Source: an uncultured Bacteroidota bacterium
Lineage (GTDB): Bacteria; Bacteroidota; Bacteroidia; Chitinophagales; LD1
Reading direction: 5' to 3'
Length of the DNA: 16,891 nt
Assembly: GCA_937894725.1 (NCBI GenBank)
Contig: CALAYL010000087.1
Span: 1 to 16,891 of the forward strand
Shown here piece by piece: positions 13,995 to 16,891 of the stretch (within the stretch, counting starts at the first letter, position 1; every line of letters starts with the position of its first letter). The position numbers and the translations under genes are program-made. The notes under the pieces are model-generated. The model saw only the letters and a program-made list of their open reading frames with translations, was not told where the DNA came from and did not search any database.

Positions 13995-16891
13995 CTACTG
14001 CATTACAGTGACAGTACCTGCTACTTTGTCTTTTTTTCCATTGAAATAGGTCACCTCAATCATATAAGTGTATGTATCGAACTGAGCTTTCTTTCCTCTA
14101 AATGTTCCATCCCATCCACCATTTGCATTGGTTTGAGAGATACCATTGATTTGAGATGGATTGCTAAATACTTTTTCGCCCCAGCGGTTCCAAACGTTTA
14201 CATCCAAGCTAGTCGCTCCGAGAATATCAAACTCAAAGAAATCATTGAGTCCATCTCCGTTTGGCGTAAAGGCCGTAGGAATAAACTGTGACAAATCATT
14301 ACTTACATCGATTCGGATAGTATCCGATGCCACACACCCTCTAGCATTGATCGCAGTAACGACTATAGTAGTCGTCTGCATAGGCGCTGCTGTTGGGTTT
14401 GGACAATTGGCTGAATCTGTACAACTCGAGAAATCAAAATTAGCTGACAATGGACTCCAAATGTATTTTGTAATAGTGGTATCACTATTTACATTCGTGT
14501 ATAGATTCACTGTTTGCGTAGCCAAAATCACTTCTTTGCTAGCCGTAAGGTCGATTGAGAAGGCTGCTGGAGAGAGTATAGTTACGCTAGATACTGACTC
14601 GCATCCATTTGCATCTCTCACACTCACAGAGTATGTACCTGGCTTCAAGCCTGAGAACTGGTTTGAAGTTTGCGTAAAGCCATTGAGCGTATATAGCAAA
14701 GGTGATTTTCCTCCTGTACTCGTCACTGTAACGTTGCCATTAGCAGTATTTGCGCAACTAGCACTGCCTGTATTAGTGGTTATTACTATAGGCGCTGGTG
14801 CAGTTACCATAAGCGTATCTATTCGATTACAACCCACTGCATCTGTAGTAGTAACTATATAAGTGCCGCCTGCGAGATTAGTCGCCATATTTCCTGTTTG
14901 TGCTGGAGTGGTATTCCAATTGAATGAGTATGGCAAAGCTCCACCAGTAACGGCTATCGAAGCAAAACCATTGTCTGCATCAGCACAAGTAGGGCTGCTT
15001 GTTGATTTAGTACTACTCATGGTAGAAGGTTGACCATTTACAGTGATTGCCGAATTTGCTTTGCACCCATTTGAGTCAGTCACTACTACCGAGTAAACGC
15101 CTCCAGGTACAGCCGATTGAGCTGAGTCTTTGCTGAAATTGTTCCATAAGTAATCGTATTGACGTGTGCCCCCTGTAACTATTGCTTTCACTGACCCAGT
15201 GTTTGCACCCTGACACGTAGCATCTGTTTTAGTCAAAGAAACATGTAGCGAATCAGGCTCTTTAACAGTGAAAAATCCAGACACTGTACACCCATTTTTA
15301 TCTGTAATTGTCACTTCATAGTTGCCGCCATTTAGGCTTCCTACATCTTCGGTAAGATTGCCTTGAGACCACTGGAAGCTATATGGCAATGTACCTCCAT
15401 ATGCTGTAATGTCTAAGAAACCGTCTTTAGCATTTTTACAACTCACATTGGTGGTAAACACGTTGTAAATAATAGGATCTGGCTCTACGATAGTAGAAGT
15501 ATGTGTAGCTGTACAGCCTCTTGTGTCAGTCACTGTTACAGTAAACAATCCTCCTTGAAGTGAGGCTATATTCTGCGTATTTTGCCCATTGCTCCAAGCG
15601 TATATATAAGAAGGTGTACCTCCGCTTGGAATTAAGTCTATAGACCCACCTGCATTGTTTCCATTTGCTGCATTACATAAAGGATCTTTTACAATAGCAC
15701 TCAATGTGATGCCTGGAGGATTTACAACTTGTCCGGAGGTAACAATAGTACAACTGTTAGCATCACGAACTGTAAGTGTATAAGTAGCTTGAGAAAGATT
15801 CGTTATGGTAGCTGTATTCTGTCCAGTTGACCAAGTATATATATAAGGTGTAGTACCTCCCGTTACTGTCACTGCGATACTTCCATCATTTGCATTAAAG
15901 CAGCTGATATTTGTTACAACCTGTGTAGTAGCTAAAGGAGCAGGCTCTGCTATCAACACGCTATCACGTTTACTACAGCCATTGGCATCCGTAATCACTA
16001 CTCTATAAAGCCCTCCTGGAATATTAGTCAAATCTTCAACTCCATTAAAGTTAGACCATAAGAAAGTATAAGGAGCAGTTCCTCCACCTACTGTAAGGTT
16101 TGCAGCACCATTATTTGCTCCATAGCAAGTAACGTTTGTACCTACAATACTAGAAGTCATTGCAGTAGGCTGGCTAAGTGTAAATGACGCTACTGCCGTA
16201 CAGCTATTGACATCTGATACGGTAACTGTATAAGTACCTGCTCCTAATCCTTGCAAGTCTTTCGTAACTGCGCCATTTGACCATGAGTAGGTGTATGGCC
16301 CATTTCCTCCTGTGATGGAAAGACTAATTGATCCGTTGTTTACTCCTGCACATAGGGCATTGAATGCGGTGCCTGAAAGTATCAAGGCCGTAGATTGTGT
16401 AATAGTGGCCGATGCTGTTGCTGTACATAGATTTTGGTCTGTAACAGTTACCGTGTATGCTCCTGCGGCTACCCCTGTCAAGTCTTTGGTTACTGCGCCA
16501 TTTGACCATGTGTATGAATATGCTGGTACGCCACCTGTTGCAGTAAGTATAACTGCTCCAGTAGATGCTCCATTACATAATACATTCGTAACTGCTGTTG
16601 AAAGTTGGATTTTTGTTGGTTCTGTGATTTGTACACTATCCATTTTTTTACAACCGTTTGCATCGGTAATCACTACATAATACCATCCTCCTGAAATATT
16701 CGTCAAATCTTGTGATGATTGGAAGGTATTCCAAAGGTAAGTATAAGGCGCAACGCCTCCACTTACCGTTAAGTCTGCGGCTCCACTACTTGTGCCATTA
16801 CAGCTGATGTTTGTACCTACTATATTCGATACAAGCGCAGTAGGCTGGCTAAGTGTAAATGACGCTACTGCCGTACAGCTATTGACATCTG
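13995..16891 (-). CDS. SprB-like giant adhesin, C-terminal part (5' end off window)
   Basis: The frame stays open from the TAA at 13995 to the right edge, giving about 965 codons with no start or signal peptide in view. An ATG near 16706 lies mid-repeat and is not a real start. The visible protein is a run of ~75-residue SprB repeats, then a PKD/Ig-like module (YIWSPL, Cys pairs, TTTIVVTAINARGC), then a C-terminal domain of about 95 residues: FIPTAFTPNGDGLNDFFEF, VNVWNRWGEKVF, GGWDGTFRGKKA and a final TVTVMQ. That is the type B (CHU_C, gliding motility-associated) T9SS domain, as in the flavobacterial gliding adhesin SprB. It is likely a very large surface-exposed adhesin; gliding itself cannot be inferred from one gene. 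It faces the plus-strand trio across a bidirectional terminator. Confidence 0.92.
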   Translation of the reverse strand, partial: DVNSCTAVASFTLSQPTALVSNIVGTNISCNGTSSGAADLTVSGGVAPYTYLWNTFQSSQDLTNISGGWYYVVITDANGCKKMDSVQITEPTKIQLSTAVTNVLCNGASTGAVILTATGGVPAYSYTWSNGAVTKDLTGVAAGAYTVTVTDQNLCTATASATITQSTALILSGTAFNALCAGVNNGSISLSITGGNGPYTYSWSNGAVTKDLQGLGAGTYTVTVSDVNSCTAVASFTLSQPTAMTSSIVGTNVTCYGANNGAANLTVGGGTAPYTFLWSNFNGVEDLTNIPGGLYRVVITDANGCSKRDSVLIAEPAPLATTQVVTNISCFNANDGSIAVTVTGGTTPYIYTWSTGQNTATITNLSQATYTLTVRDANSCTIVTSGQVVNPPGITLSAIVKDPLCNAANGNNAGGSIDLIPSGGTPSYIYAWSNGQNTQNIASLQGGLFTVTVTDTRGCTATHTSTIVEPDPIIYNVFTTNVSCKNAKDGFLDITAYGGTLPYSFQWSQGNLTEDVGSLNGGNYEVTITDKNGCTVSGFFTVKEPDSLHVSLTKTDATCQGANTGSVKAIVTGGTRQYDYLWNNFSKDSAQSAVPGGVYSVVVTDSNGCKANSAITVNGQPSTMSSTKSTSSPTCADADNGFASIAVTGGALPYSFNWNTTPAQTGNMATNLAGGTYIVTTTDAVGCNRIDTLMVTAPAPIVITTNTGSASCANTANGNVTVTSTGGKSPLLYTLNGFTQTSNQFSGLKPGTYSVSVRDANGCESVSSVTILSPAAFSIDLTASKEVILATQTVNLYTNVNSDTTITKYIWSPLSANFDFSSCTDSANCPNPTAAPMQTTTIVVTAINARGCVASDTIRIDVSNDLSQFIPTAFTPNGDGLNDFFEFDILGATSLDVNVWNRWGEKVFSNPSQINGISQTNANGGWDGTFRGKKAQFDTYTYMIEVTYFNGKKDKVAGTVTVMQ
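16162..16216 (-). repeat. 55-nt exact direct repeat, copy A
   Basis: This segment is identical, base for base, to 16837-16891. It codes the junction of one SprB unit (ADVNSCTAVASFTLSQPTA). Neighbouring units in the array have clearly diverged at the nucleotide level, so identity over 55 nt points to recent duplication or gene conversion at a 675-nt period. Confidence 0.93.
16837..16891 (-). repeat. 55-nt exact direct repeat, copy B (runs to right edge)
   Basis: Identical to 16162-16216. The match begins partway through the module, just after a diverged stretch, and is still perfect at the last base of the window, so its true length is unknown. Confidence 0.93.

Larger units (their letters stand above)
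14559..16891 (-). repeat. SprB repeat array, nine full units plus a partial, continuing off window
   Basis: Tandem ~75-residue units share C near the start, GG-x-x-P-Y near the middle, then W-S/N-x-G/N, and T-D-A/V-N-G/S-C near the end. Unit 6 carries a small insert (NAANGNNAGG). Units 1 and 4 counted from the right edge share the SNIVGTN / SSIVGTN start and the ITDANGC-KK/SK-DSV end, showing a three-unit higher-order period of 675 nt (225 residues). The array is cut by the window edge. Confidence 0.93.

Noticed and set aside
14161..14862. Long plus-strand ORFs opposite both giant genes and rpsB
   Set aside because: They are antisense shadows of strongly coding minus-strand frames, without recognisable domains.
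14559..16891. CRISPR-like or satellite array suggested by regular repeats
   Set aside because: The period is ~225 nt, divergent, and in frame with a continuous protein; these are SprB protein repeats.

Overview
The window looks like chromosomal DNA from a low-GC member of the Bacteroidota. Three signs support this. There are two very large secreted proteins built from SprB-type repeats and ending in type IX secretion (T9SS) sorting domains. The ribosomal operon has a textbook Bacteroidota promoter (TTTG, 19 nt, TAnnTTTG). Coding starts mostly lack strong Shine-Dalgarno sequences. I cannot assign a genus from this stretch alone.

Layout, left to right. Positions 1-821 look accessory. The minus strand carries the start of a small peptide with a double-glycine leader, cut by the window edge. 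Divergent to it on the plus strand is a small XRE/HTH regulator gene broken by an in-frame TGA, with a perfect 19-nt palindrome just upstream. Positions 1003-3820 hold the minus-strand operon rplM-rpsI-rpsB-tsf, with a promoter in front, an intrinsic terminator behind, and a large hairpin plus T8 tract between rpsB and tsf. Positions 3920-5302 (minus) encode an exported repeat protein of TPR type. Positions 5421-12074 (minus) encode a 2217-residue secreted mosaic: signal peptide, probable beta-helix, Ig-like and jelly-roll-like modules, two GEVED domains, seven SprB repeats and a type A T9SS domain. A divergent plus-strand operon follows (12183-13894): an exported thioredoxin-fold protein, a PPK2-family polyphosphate kinase, and an RraA-like protein that keeps the aldolase/decarboxylase motif. 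A bidirectional terminator separates it from a second giant minus-strand gene (13995 to beyond the right edge), with at least nine complete SprB repeats and a type B (gliding-type) T9SS domain.

How the parts relate. The ribosomal genes are housekeeping. The two giant proteins are predicted T9SS cargo, likely surface adhesins or matrix proteins; the second is closest in design to the gliding adhesin SprB. The three-gene cassette between them probably works in redox and phosphate/central metabolism and has no obvious link to the adhesins. The most interesting unexplained item is the GG-leader peptide at the left edge, which may be the first gene of a secreted-peptide locus lying outside the window.
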